A DNA stretch of 64,000 nucleotides from Candidatus Alistipes avicola (GTDB lineage: Bacteria; Bacteroidota; Bacteroidia; Bacteroidales; Rikenellaceae). Within the stretch, counting starts at the first letter, position 1; each line of letters opens with the position of its first letter. The translations under genes and the position numbers were made by a program. Under the pieces are notes generated by a model. The model was given only the letters and a program-made list of their open reading frames with translations. It ran no database searches and was not told where the DNA came from. Shown here one piece after another: positions 49,198 through 59,537 of the stretch. The DNA is taken from positions 62,001 to 126,000 of the forward strand of contig DWYR01000025.1 in assembly GCA_019118565.1 (NCBI GenBank), in the 5' to 3' direction.

Positions 49198-49997
49198 GAC
49201 TGGAATGCGTTGAATATACGTACCGTATCGACCGCCTCCCGTACATCGTGGACCCGAAGAATCCGTGCCCCCTGACGCAAACACTCCCATCCAAGTGCGA
49301 TCGTTCCGGGCAATGCCTGATCCGGAGTCGTATCGAGCAATTTATAGATCATCGACTTGCGCGAAACACCTGCCAGCACCGGATACCCCTTTTCACAGAG
49401 ACGATGCAGCCCTCGAAGCAACTCATAGTTCTGTTCGAGCGTCTTCGCGAATCCAAATCCGGGATCGAGTACGATCTGACGTACGCCATGACTATGCAAC
49501 TTCGCAACCTTCCGGTCGAAATAGTCCAGCACATCCTCCACAATATCGTGATAATCGGTCATTCGCTGCATCGAAGCCGGTGTACCGCGCATGTGCATGG
49601 CAATATAGGGAACATCGTATCGGGCCGCCACGTCGATGATCGCCGGGTCCAACTCGCCGGCCGATATATCGTTGATCAGAATCGAGCCGAAGTGCTCGAT
49701 CGCCCGCCGCGCAACCTCCGCACGGAACGTATCGACCGATACGGGCATGGTCGGCACCAACTGCCGGATAATCCCCAGTCCCGTCTCGACCCGTCGCCAT
49801 TCCTCCTCGAGAGGCACATCCTCCGCCCCGGGCCGTGAGGAGTAGCCCCCCACGTCGAACAGATCGCATCCCTGTTCAATCGCCTCGCGGACACGTTGCT
49901 CGATGGCTTCGCATCCGAAAGTTCGCGATCCGGCAAAAAAGGAGTCGGGCGTGACGTTAATGATCGCCATTACCCGTGGTATGGTCAAGTCAAACAT
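49194..49997 (-). CDS. folP: Dihydropteroate synthase
   Basis: FolP joins p-aminobenzoate to the pterin diphosphate in folate synthesis and is the sulfonamide target. The ATG at 49997 gives 267 residues. Conserved motifs are [38 protein letters not shown] and GVSRKSMI. It overlaps coaE by 8 bases upstream and lolD by 4 downstream, which supports tight translational coupling. Confidence 0.96.
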   Translation of the reverse strand: MFDLTIPRVMAIINVTPDSFFAGSRTFGCEAIEQRVREAIEQGCDLFDVGGYSSRPGAEDVPLEEEWRRVETGLGIIRQLVPTMPVSVDTFRAEVARRAIEHFGSILINDISAGELDPAIIDVAARYDVPYIAMHMRGTPASMQRMTDYHDIVEDVLDYFDRKVAKLHSHGVRQIVLDPGFGFAKTLEQNYELLRGLHRLCEKGYPVLAGVSRKSMIYKLLDTTPDQALPGTIALGWECLRQGARILRVHDVREAVDTVRIFNAFQS

Positions 49998-50592
49998 TGT
50001 CCTTTTTCGCTTCGTTTCTAAACACTCCATCCAAACGCCGGACCTCGCCTTCAAGCAGCGTACGATCCACGTTCGTAACGACATAATCGGCGCGCGCGCG
50101 CAACTCCTCCTCGGAGAATTGTGCCGCAATACGGCGGCGCACCTCTTCCGGGGTCACTCCGTCCCGCTGGCAGGTCCGCTCGATACGCAACTCCAGCGGA
50201 GCAACGACTGCCAGCGTGAGATCCACATAGGAAGCCAGTCCCGCCTCGAAGAGAATCGCACTCTCGAGCATGACGTAATCGGTATCTTCGTGCATCGAAG
50301 CCCAACACTCGAAATCTCGCATCACTGCCGGATGGACCAGCGCATTCAGTGCAGCCAACTCCGCCGGATTGCCGAAAACCCGTGCGGCAAGCATCTTCCG
50401 ATCCAAATGTCCCGTTGCATAGATTGCCCGACCGAATCGCTCGGCAAGGCTCTCCCGCAACTGAGGGTCCTCCTCCATCAGACGCTTGGCCTGCGAATCC
50501 GAATCGTAGACCGGAACCCCCAGTGCAGCAAAAAGGCGGCAGACCGTCGTCTTGCCGCTGCCGATTCCTCCCGTTATGCCTACCTTGATCAT
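49990..50592 (-). CDS. coaE: Dephospho-CoA kinase
   Basis: CoaE phosphorylates dephospho-CoA, the last step of coenzyme A synthesis. The 200-residue protein has the P-loop GGIGSGKTTVC and the family motifs VPVYDSDSQAKRLM and LVHPAVMRDF. It overlaps the YbbR-like gene by 4 bases and folP by 8. Confidence 0.96.
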   Translation of the reverse strand: MIKVGITGGIGSGKTTVCRLFAALGVPVYDSDSQAKRLMEEDPQLRESLAERFGRAIYATGHLDRKMLAARVFGNPAELAALNALVHPAVMRDFECWASMHEDTDYVMLESAILFEAGLASYVDLTLAVVAPLELRIERTCQRDGVTPEEVRRRIAAQFSEEELRARADYVVTNVDRTLLEGEVRRLDGVFRNEAKKDNV

Positions 50593-50996
50593 TGTTGCTC
50601 GACTTGACGGGGGTCCGGAATCTCGGGTACCGAGCCGACCGAAATCACCTTGATATCACTCAAACGTACCGAAATGGCGTTATGCAACGAAAGCGAATCA
50701 ATCTTAACAAAGTCCTGTCCATCCTCCGTATGTACGACACTATATTTAAGTTCCGTCAACGGCACACGCAAGCGTTTGTTCATATAAACCCGATAACCGA
50801 ACAGATTGGTTCCCATCCCCTCGACAACGCATGAAACCTTGAATCGCTCTCCATCCACATTGACCTGAAATGGAAGCTCGGTCGTATAGGTATAATTCAA
50901 CTTGGCAATATACCACAAGATGAATGAAGCCACCAACAATGCCAAAAAAACAGGCGAAATATAACGGCGTAAATATTTGAAGATGTTTTTTTCCAT
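50589..50996 (-). CDS. Short YbbR-like membrane-anchored protein
   Basis: A 135-residue protein starting MEKNIFKYLRRYISP at the ATG at 50996. One membrane helix (about residues 14-31) is followed by a YbbR-like beta domain (LPFQVNVDGERFKVSCVVEG). Bacteroidota YbbR proteins upstream of coaE are usually about twice this length, so this looks like a one-repeat version. The start is set by a TAACTTTG promoter at 51018-51025, which lies inside the longer open frame. First gene of the coaE-folP-lolD operon. Confidence 0.7.
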   Translation of the reverse strand: MEKNIFKYLRRYISPVFLALLVASFILWYIAKLNYTYTTELPFQVNVDGERFKVSCVVEGMGTNLFGYRVYMNKRLRVPLTELKYSVVHTEDGQDFVKIDSLSLHNAISVRLSDIKVISVGSVPEIPDPRQVEQQ

Positions 50997-51017
50997 ACGA
51001 ACTGCGGTTTTCTCGGA

Positions 51018-51025
51018 CAAAGTTA
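51018..51025 (-). promoter_or_regulatory. -7 promoter element of the YbbR-coaE-folP-lolD operon
   Basis: Reads TAACTTTG leftward, 22 bases ahead of the ATG at 50996. It argues against the in-frame start at 51050. Confidence 0.55.
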
Positions 51026-51031
51026 ACAATA

Positions 51032-51064
51032 AATAAGCGGCAACCAACAAGGTCGCCGCTTATT
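51032..51064 (-). terminator. Hairpin terminator of secDF
   Basis: A 14-base stem with one mismatch (51032-51045 with 51051-51064), 26 bases after the secDF stop. The T tract is weak (ATTTATTG). It directly precedes the next promoter. Confidence 0.65.
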
Positions 51065-51089
51065 TTATTCGGATAAATCATCGAGTGGA

Positions 51090-54000
51090 TTACTCGGATT
51101 TCTTTCTTTTCATCAGACTGTAAGCAACCGGAGTCGCAATGAAAAGCGTCGAAAGCGTACCGATAATGACACCCAATGCCAGGGCGAAGATGAATCCGCG
51201 GATCGTCTCGCCACCGAAGAAGAAGATCGCCAGCAACGTTACGAGCGTCGTACCCGACGTATTGAGCGTACGTGACAGCGTCGAGTTCAATGCGCCATCG
51301 ACCGTCTCACGCAGGTTGCGTTTCGGATAGAGGTGCATATACTCACGGATTCGGTCGAATACCACCACGGTATCGTTGATCGAGTATCCGATAATGGTCA
51401 GGATGGCTGCAATGAAGGCCTGGTTGATCTCCAGGTTGAACGGTAGCAAACCGTAGAACATCGAGAAGATACCGATTACCAACAGCGCGTTGAACGCCAG
51501 CGAAACCGTTGCACTGGTAGCCATCTGCCACTTCTTGAAGCGGAGCGCAATGTAGAGACCGATTGCGATCAACGAGAAGAGGACAGACCAGATTGCACCC
51601 CACGTCATGTCGTTTGCAATCGACGGGCCGATCATATCCGCTGTCAAGATACCGTTCACATCGTTCTGCGTATTGCGGAAGTTGTCGAAGGTGATGTCGT
51701 AGCTGTAAAGCGGTTTCAAAGCATCGTACAGAATGCGGTCAACCTCAGCCGTTGCACCGTCCGACGTATCATCGTATTTATACTGGGTAACGATACGCAT
51801 CTGGTTCTCGTTACCATACTGTTTCACCTCGAAACTTACGTTAGCCGCATCCTCGTAACCGGAGAAAGCGGTCTCAAGTTTGGCACGAACATCCTCGGCC
51901 TGTACCGGCTGGTCGAAGCGAACGACATAAGCACGTCCACCCGTAAACTCGGCACCCATGTTCAAACCGCGAACGGCGAACGAAATGCACGAAAGTACAA
52001 CCAACGCCAACGTAACAATGTAAGAGATCTTGCGTTTGCCCAGGAAATCGATATTCGGGTGAGCAAGCAGGTTCTGCGACCATTTACACGAGAAGGACAT
52101 CTTGCCCCATTTGTTCACGATCGCCTCGATCAACAGACGCGTGATGAAAATCGAGCTGAACAACGAAGTCAGGATACCGATGATAAGCGTCGTAGCGAAG
52201 CCCTGTACCGGACCGTTACCGAACACGAACAGAATGATACCCGTAATAATGGTCGTCAAGTTACCGTCGATGATAGCCGAGTAGGCTTTCGAGAATCCCT
52301 CCTTAATAGCCAGGCTGAGACCTTTACCACCACGCAACTCCTCCTTAATACGCTCGTAGATAATCACGTTGGCATCCACTGCCATACCCATCGTCAGGAC
52401 GATACCGGCTATACCCGGCAAGGTCAGAACGGCTCCGAACGACACCAGCACGCCGAACAACAGGAAGACATTGAACAGAAGAGCCAAGTCGGCCATCCAA
52501 CCAGCCGTCTTATAGTAAAGGCCCATATAGAGCAGCACCAGGATGAAGGCGATCAGGAACGAGAACATACCGGCGTTGATCGACTCCTGACCCAGCGACG
52601 GTCCTACAACCGTATCCTGGATAATACGGGCCGGAGCGGGAACCTTACCCGACTTGAGCACGTTGGCCAAGTCTTTTGCCTCCTGGATCGTAAAGTTACC
52701 GGAGATCTCCGAGCTACCGCCCTCGATCTTCTGGCGGACAACCGGTGCCGAATATACATAACCGTCCAGCACGATCGCGATGGCACGGCCTACGTTCTCG
52801 CCGGTCAGACGCGCCCAGTTCTGGATACCCTCGGCGTTCATCGACATCGAAACCTTCGCCTCGGCACCACGCTCGGCATACGTCTCGCGAGCATCAACGA
52901 CCACGCCACCATCCATCGGAGCCTTGCCGTCAGGCGTGCTAACCTTCAGGGCATACAGATAGAACATGCCGTTCGCTTTCGGGTCGCCCTTGATGTCCCA
53001 CTTGAGCAGCAGATCCGAAGGCAGCAACTCGCGAACTGCATCCATACGCAGGTATTTCATTACCGTCGCAGTATCGGCTGCCGAAGCGGCTCCGATCACA
53101 GCTCCTCCGGCATACATCGGATTCAAACGGGAGAAAAGCGGGTGATCCTTGCGCGAAGAGATCAAAGCCTCGTCCATCTGGGTCGAATCGGGAACCTCAC
53201 TTTCCTGTACTTCGGCTATCAAATCCGTCGTCGTACCCTCGGTCGTCTCCTCGGCAATAACAGCCTCCTCAACGACAGCCTCCGACTCCGCAGGCACTCC
53301 TGTCTCGACCGTCTCGGACACCTCCTCAACACCCATCGTACGGAGCAGGTCATCGACACGGTTCAAAGCCGAAGCGAGCTCCGATGCATTGTAGGTCGTC
53401 CAGAACTCCAACGAAGCGGTACCCTGAAGCAACTTACGCACACGCTCAGGCTCCTTTACACCCGGCAGCTCGACCAAAATACGGTGCGAGTTCGGAAGAC
53501 GCTGGATGTTGGGCTGCGTTACACCGAAGTGGTCGATACGGCTGCGAAGAATATTGAACGATGCATCAATGGCTGCATCGGTCTCCTCCTGCAGAATCTT
53601 CTCCACCTCAGAATCGGTGCTGTTCGGCGTAATATCCTTACGATCCGGACTGATGAAGAGTGCTGCCAGAGGCGTTCCTCCGGAAATCTCGCGATATGTA
53701 CGGGCGAAGTCGCCGATATAGTTGCCCGAACCCTCTCTCATCGCCTGGTTTGCACGTGCAATCGCCTCAACAAAAGCAGGATCGCTGGCACTCTCGCCGG
53801 CCAATGCCTTCAAAACATCCTCAACCTGAACCTCCAGCATGACGTTCATACCGCCCTTGAGATCCAGACCCAGGTTAATCTCCTTCTCCTTTATCTCCTT
53901 GTAAGTGAACGAGATAAACCCAAGATTATAAACGGGTTTGTTTTGTACGGAATCCAAATAGAAACGCTCCGCCTCATCGCGGATCGAATCCACGTCCGAA

Positions 54001-54125
54001 ACAGCCGCGGCATACTCGGCCGCCTTTTTCTCCACGCGTCTCGTCTTCCAGGAAAACGAAAGCTGGTAAACACAAGCAATCACCAACAGGATCGCTATCA
54101 GTTTGATAAAACCTTTACCTTGCAT
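51090..54125 (-). CDS. secDF: Fused protein-export membrane protein SecDF
   Basis: SecD and SecF are joined in one 1011-residue protein, as usual in Bacteroidota. The SecD part has an N-terminal helix, a large periplasmic domain with the P1 motif LGLDLKGGMNVMLEV and five helices (GLSLAIKEGFSKAYSAIIDGN). The SecF part begins near residue 700 and ends with SINDTVVVFDRIRE in the last helix bundle. The complex uses proton flow to pull exported proteins through SecYEG. An inserted Glu/Val/Thr-rich linker (about residues 255-310) sits in the SecD periplasmic domain. Confidence 0.96.
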   Translation of the reverse strand: MQGKGFIKLIAILLVIACVYQLSFSWKTRRVEKKAAEYAAAVSDVDSIRDEAERFYLDSVQNKPVYNLGFISFTYKEIKEKEINLGLDLKGGMNVMLEVQVEDVLKALAGESASDPAFVEAIARANQAMREGSGNYIGDFARTYREISGGTPLAALFISPDRKDITPNSTDSEVEKILQEETDAAIDASFNILRSRIDHFGVTQPNIQRLPNSHRILVELPGVKEPERVRKLLQGTASLEFWTTYNASELASALNRVDDLLRTMGVEEVSETVETGVPAESEAVVEEAVIAEETTEGTTTDLIAEVQESEVPDSTQMDEALISSRKDHPLFSRLNPMYAGGAVIGAASAADTATVMKYLRMDAVRELLPSDLLLKWDIKGDPKANGMFYLYALKVSTPDGKAPMDGGVVVDARETYAERGAEAKVSMSMNAEGIQNWARLTGENVGRAIAIVLDGYVYSAPVVRQKIEGGSSEISGNFTIQEAKDLANVLKSGKVPAPARIIQDTVVGPSLGQESINAGMFSFLIAFILVLLYMGLYYKTAGWMADLALLFNVFLLFGVLVSFGAVLTLPGIAGIVLTMGMAVDANVIIYERIKEELRGGKGLSLAIKEGFSKAYSAIIDGNLTTIITGIILFVFGNGPVQGFATTLIIGILTSLFSSIFITRLLIEAIVNKWGKMSFSCKWSQNLLAHPNIDFLGKRKISYIVTLALVVLSCISFAVRGLNMGAEFTGGRAYVVRFDQPVQAEDVRAKLETAFSGYEDAANVSFEVKQYGNENQMRIVTQYKYDDTSDGATAEVDRILYDALKPLYSYDITFDNFRNTQNDVNGILTADMIGPSIANDMTWGAIWSVLFSLIAIGLYIALRFKKWQMATSATVSLAFNALLVIGIFSMFYGLLPFNLEINQAFIAAILTIIGYSINDTVVVFDRIREYMHLYPKRNLRETVDGALNSTLSRTLNTSGTTLVTLLAIFFFGGETIRGFIFALALGVIIGTLSTLFIATPVAYSLMKRKKSE

Positions 54126-54434
54126 TAGTTAGATTATTATTATGAATTTATATGTTTATCTTATTCTATTTTCACGCAAGCGAACTACCTGAAGTTCTGC
54201 AAAATCCCAATAAACGCACAAAAATAGAAAAAATTGCCGGAAACCAAAAGAGAATAATCAAAAAAACGCTGGCTGACACCTCACTATTTACCCCTTGTTT
54301 CTTCGCAAGACGACAACTACGGGAAGCAAGTCTCCAATCCCGAACGGAGAGATACGAAAAGAGCGGGACGGATTGCAATCCGTCCCGCTCCTGCTATTCG
54401 GGATGACCCACTTCCGTGAATCAACTCGTTCAAA
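54126..54434. other. Intergenic region between dnaK and secDF
   Basis: These 309 bases hold the dnaK terminator at 54361-54390. The AT-rich 54126-54260 stretch probably carries the secDF promoter, but no clear TAnnTTTG match was found. No gene seen. Confidence 0.5.
54361..54390 (-). terminator. Intrinsic terminator of dnaK
   Basis: A perfect 30-base palindrome (15 bases per arm). Leftward it is followed by TTTTCG. It lies 45 bases after the dnaK stop. Confidence 0.8.
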
Positions 54435-56342
<1,908 letters not shown>

Positions 56343-56653
56343 AATACTATGTTGTTTTAATTAATAATTCAAATTCCCTCCGCTCCACTCCCTTGTCCGG
56401 GAGCTTGCAGACGCTCTGAATCAAACAAAGCTTATACCAAATGATCTTTTTCTCCGATTCGACCCCTTTTCCGACAAAAATCTGCCAAAAGAGAGACTAT
56501 CATGCCACTACATCTGACACATTGTCAGCCGAAGTTCTGTCGCAAAGGTGACACAAACAACTTCGACCGTCCGGCCCGATACGTCGCGGCCAACCTCGCA
56601 AACAAAAAAATGCCCCGAACCGAGTTCGAGGCACTACATCTGTTTTACCAGTC
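56343..56653. other. Intergenic region upstream of dnaK
   Basis: These 311 bases should hold the dnaK promoter. I saw no CIRCE inverted repeat and no clean TAnnTTTG. The terminator of the upstream HTH gene lies at 56611-56633. Confidence 0.5.
56611..56633 (-). terminator. Intrinsic terminator of the small HTH gene
   Basis: A 10-base stem with one mismatch and a CGA loop, followed leftward by seven T residues. It lies 20 bases after the stop. Confidence 0.75.
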
Positions 56654-56899
56654 TTATTTCATTTCATTCAGAATGCGCATCGCCGCATCCAGAACTGCCG
56701 TATCGTCCAACGTCACGACACCGCCATCGGGGCCCTGTTCAAAATGGATACCCGCTCCTTCCGGAGCATCCAAATGCTGACCACCGAAATAATTGCGAAC
56801 TGTTTCAACCGATACCCCCAATTCGTCTGCAATCCGTTGCGAACTGCCGCTGGGCAGCTTATCCTTGATACGACGCAACTCATTAAATGTAATAATCAT
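56654..56899 (-). CDS. Small helix-turn-helix DNA-binding protein
   Basis: An 81-residue protein. Residues 18-42 form a helix-turn-helix (SSQRIADELGVSVETVRNYF) like those of LacI or Xre repressors. The C-terminal half ends TAVLDAAMRILNEMK and could be a dimerisation helix. It has its own terminator and lies upstream of dnaK. Similar short proteins occur in Bacteroidales near dnaK as far as I recall; target genes are unknown. Control of dnaK is possible but unproven. Confidence 0.75.
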   Translation of the reverse strand: MIITFNELRRIKDKLPSGSSQRIADELGVSVETVRNYFGGQHLDAPEGAGIHFEQGPDGGVVTLDDTAVLDAAMRILNEMK

Positions 56900-57201
56900 A
56901 GCGCTTAATATTATGGTTGATGTTTAATTTCTCTTCCTCTAAATTAGAGTTTTTTTAGATAATTTCAAAATTTATCGAGATAAAAAAACAGAAAAAACAA
57001 ATCTTGAACGGCTCTACTTGCCCCAAACGCCATCCCAAATGCAACGGTGCATTCAAGCGACGACCAAGCACGGCAAAAATTCCGAAAAAAAGGGGATGGA
57101 GGAAACGGACCTTGCAATAATAAAAGTCTCTAAAAAAGAGAGGCGCGCCCACCAGTGGAGCGAACCTCTCTTTTTCATTTTCACTCCCGGCATATCTCAA
57201 A
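56900..57201. other. Intergenic region with a terminator
   Basis: These 302 bases hold an AT-rich promoter zone for the HTH gene (56900-57000) and the terminator at 57133-57175. Nothing else recognised. Confidence 0.5.
57133..57175 (-). terminator. Intrinsic terminator of the lipoprotein pair
   Basis: An 11-base perfect stem (57133-57143 with 57165-57175) around 21 bases, with T tracts on both strands. It lies 27 bases after the stop at 57202. Confidence 0.75.
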
Positions 57202-58677
57202 CTAAAGCCCCCCCTTAGGCTCGATATAGAACTCGATCAACAGCGGCGTATAAGGGAGAATCTCCGTCACGGTCGAATTCGAGGTCGCGGTATTGTTGAA
57301 CGAGGTCACGCTGGGAGTAGATCCCTGATAAATCGTATATTCATAACCGCCAGGCCACAAATCGTAAAAGTCATAATAATAGTTTCCAGTCAGATCCGGA
57401 CTCAAAGAGCTGTTCGATGAGCTGTAATAATTGAGCAACGAAGTGTAGGACGAATAACTGGACGAGGAGGTATCGACAGTCTTACCCACAATACCGGTAT
57501 ATCCATATCCATTGCTCGACGGGGTCACGATAGCACCCCAGCTTCCGAAACGGAAATAACCGGGCAGCGCATAATACCAGGCACCCAACTGTGCATCCTT
57601 ATTGTTTGCCGGGGTATAACTGATGCGACGGCCCGTCGACTCGACGTTGCCGTAGATAATCTGTTTCACCTCGTCGATATTCGTGTCGGCCACGAACCCA
57701 TCCAGAAAACGGATCACATACCAGATATAGACATTCTCGTCCGATTGGATGATTTGACCCGGATCCCCGGCTCCAAATCGCTCGACGAGCGCTGCATTGA
57801 TCTTTCGATCAAGCTCCTCGGCCGCTTGCTGCGAGCCGTAATAGGGATTCGTATAGGTAAACATCGAGGCCGTCTCATCGGCCGGGTTGAACGTACGGTT
57901 GATGTAAACCTGTGCCGCCTGACGACTCGCTATTTTCCAGGTATAGGCATCGTTGTCCGGTGCATCCGGATTCGGATTGAAATCGCCGTTGGCCTTCGCG
58001 AAGTCATCCACGGCCAGCCCCTCCTCCCGAATTGGATTCTCGACCAGATCGATGATCTTGATTCGGGCTATCATCGGACGGTCCGCACTGAGCTCGTACT
58101 GCCCTTCATAACCACCGTCACCGTTGGCGCTGGAGGTCGATACGACCGTAGCCGGCATATACAAGACCACCTCCGACCCCTCTCGCAATTCGAACTCTTC
58201 GGGCAGATCGTGTTGAGCCGCATAATCGGCCCCCAATTTCAACGGATTGCGCATGGCCAGGAAAACCCCCTCTTTGAAAGCCCAATCGTAATAGGGTTCC
58301 CCGGCGAACTGAAAGTATGGAACATAATGGGTATATTTGGTAAATGTCCCCTGCTGCTTGGCATAAAGCGAATCTCGGGTAAGGCAGACATCCCCCTGTA
58401 AGGTCCGCCCCAAAATATCGTATCGGACCCAACCGTTCTCCATCGAGGAGATCGGGTCGCCCGAAAGATCGCCCGCGTTGATTACCTCTACATAATAGCC
58501 GCCATTCTCCTGATAATTAGCAACCAGCTCCGGATGATTCATTCTCATCCATGCATCCAACGACTTGGCCTGCACATCCTCCGAAAAGGGATCGCTCACC
58601 CCTTCGGCACATGAAACCGACACTGCTACACAGAAAAGAAGCACAACCGGCAACCAGCCTTCTATTTTACGCTTCAT
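57202..58677 (-). CDS. Large lipoprotein of unknown function
   Basis: A 491-residue lipoprotein from the ATG at 58677 (MKRKIEGWLPVVLLFCVAVSVSCAEG); the lipidated Cys follows SVS. A GTG at 58689 is an alternative. The middle has no family I can name. Near residues 390-440 there is a Tyr/Ser/Gly-rich stretch (SSSSYSSYTSLLNYYSSSNS) of low complexity. It starts 11 bases after the FKBP-like lipoprotein gene, so the two probably work together in the envelope. Part of the sequence (VRYDILGRTLQGDV) recalls FKBP-type folds, but weakly. Confidence 0.7.
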   Translation of the reverse strand: MKRKIEGWLPVVLLFCVAVSVSCAEGVSDPFSEDVQAKSLDAWMRMNHPELVANYQENGGYYVEVINAGDLSGDPISSMENGWVRYDILGRTLQGDVCLTRDSLYAKQQGTFTKYTHYVPYFQFAGEPYYDWAFKEGVFLAMRNPLKLGADYAAQHDLPEEFELREGSEVVLYMPATVVSTSSANGDGGYEGQYELSADRPMIARIKIIDLVENPIREEGLAVDDFAKANGDFNPNPDAPDNDAYTWKIASRQAAQVYINRTFNPADETASMFTYTNPYYGSQQAAEELDRKINAALVERFGAGDPGQIIQSDENVYIWYVIRFLDGFVADTNIDEVKQIIYGNVESTGRRISYTPANNKDAQLGAWYYALPGYFRFGSWGAIVTPSSNGYGYTGIVGKTVDTSSSSYSSYTSLLNYYSSSNSSLSPDLTGNYYYDFYDLWPGGYEYTIYQGSTPSVTSFNNTATSNSTVTEILPYTPLLIEFYIEPKGGL

Positions 58678-58688
58678 AATTCTCTTCA

Positions 58689-59297
58689 CTATTTTTCAAC
58701 CGAATCAATCGTATAAAAAAATGCAACCGGGGTCTCCTCCGGAATGATCCCGACCAACCCGCTGCCATAAGCCAAATTGTAGGTCATATAAACTTCGACC
58801 GTATCTTTCTCGCGACAACCCGGCAACGCCAACTCCGCCCCCTTGAGGATCGGAGTCTCGCCGACAGTCACCTCCAGCGGCTCGAAAGACCAGTAACCGA
58901 CGTTCAACCCGGTCTCTATCAAAGCCGCCCGCAAAGCCCCGTCATTGGTATAGAGAGGCATCGTATTGATCGTTATCGCGCGGTTCTCGAACGAATAGAT
59001 CCAAAAGGTCATCGAAATCCGGTCTCCCCACTCCACCTCCGGACGGCTCTCCCGCTCCGGATCGTAATAATGGCGGATGTAGCGATAGGCCGTCTGCCCC
59101 ATTTTCTCGTAAAACTCCAACTCCTCGGTCGAGGCTGCAGCCACCTCTTCGCTCACCAGCGAGGGCACGTGGGACCCCGAAAGAAAGGTCTCGAATTGCT
59201 GCGTTTGATTCGCATACGAGGTCTCTTCCTCCGCACAACCTGCCAAGGCCAACAACCCAACGAAAACAAAAATATGTATCAGTCCGTGTCTAAGCAT
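58689..59297 (-). CDS. FKBP-like peptidyl-prolyl isomerase lipoprotein
   Basis: A 202-residue lipoprotein from the ATG at 59297, with lipobox LALAGC (Cys21). The C-terminal 60 residues resemble an FKBP core: LPGCREKDTVEVYMTYNLAY then IPEETPVAFFYTIDSVEK. Key active-site aromatics are only partly kept, so activity is uncertain. A TAnnTTTG-like element at 59307-59314 lies just 10 bases upstream. It is the first gene of a pair with the 57202-58677 lipoprotein. Confidence 0.75.
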   Translation of the reverse strand: MLRHGLIHIFVFVGLLALAGCAEEETSYANQTQQFETFLSGSHVPSLVSEEVAAASTEELEFYEKMGQTAYRYIRHYYDPERESRPEVEWGDRISMTFWIYSFENRAITINTMPLYTNDGALRAALIETGLNVGYWSFEPLEVTVGETPILKGAELALPGCREKDTVEVYMTYNLAYGSGLVGIIPEETPVAFFYTIDSVEK

Positions 59298-59470
59298 ACA
59301 ATTGTGCAAATTTAAACAAATCCATTCGTACTTGCAAAAAATCAGGAATTTCTTTCCACCTCGGTCCGACAGAACAACGCAAGTTCTCGAAACAAAGTAT
59401 CCGACCTCTATCAATACGTTACCCCGAGGGGAAATAGTATCTCCGTCCCCAAGAATTTAACATTATAAAA

Positions 59471-59506
59471 AAGTCCCGGCCGAACCTGCGGAGTCGACCG
59501 GAACCT
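59471..59506 (-). terminator. Terminator after the frameshifted lipoprotein gene
   Basis: A 13-base stem with one bulge and two G-U pairs, followed leftward by TTTTTT. It lies 32 bases after the stop at 59538. Confidence 0.6.
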
Positions 59507-59537
59507 TGTTCATATCATCGGCAAATGGCCGCGGACA

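Noticed and set aside
52059..54128. 689-codon frame opposite secDF
   Set aside because: Antisense shadow; the leftward secDF frame carries all conserved motifs.
56343..56610. Heat-shock operator (CIRCE) upstream of dnaK
   Set aside because: No TTAGCACTC-N9-GAGTGCTAA or close variant was found on either strand.
59307..59314. TAAATTTG as promoter of the FKBP-like gene
   Set aside because: It is only 10 bases from the ATG, which would leave almost no leader; kept as a remark but not as a feature.
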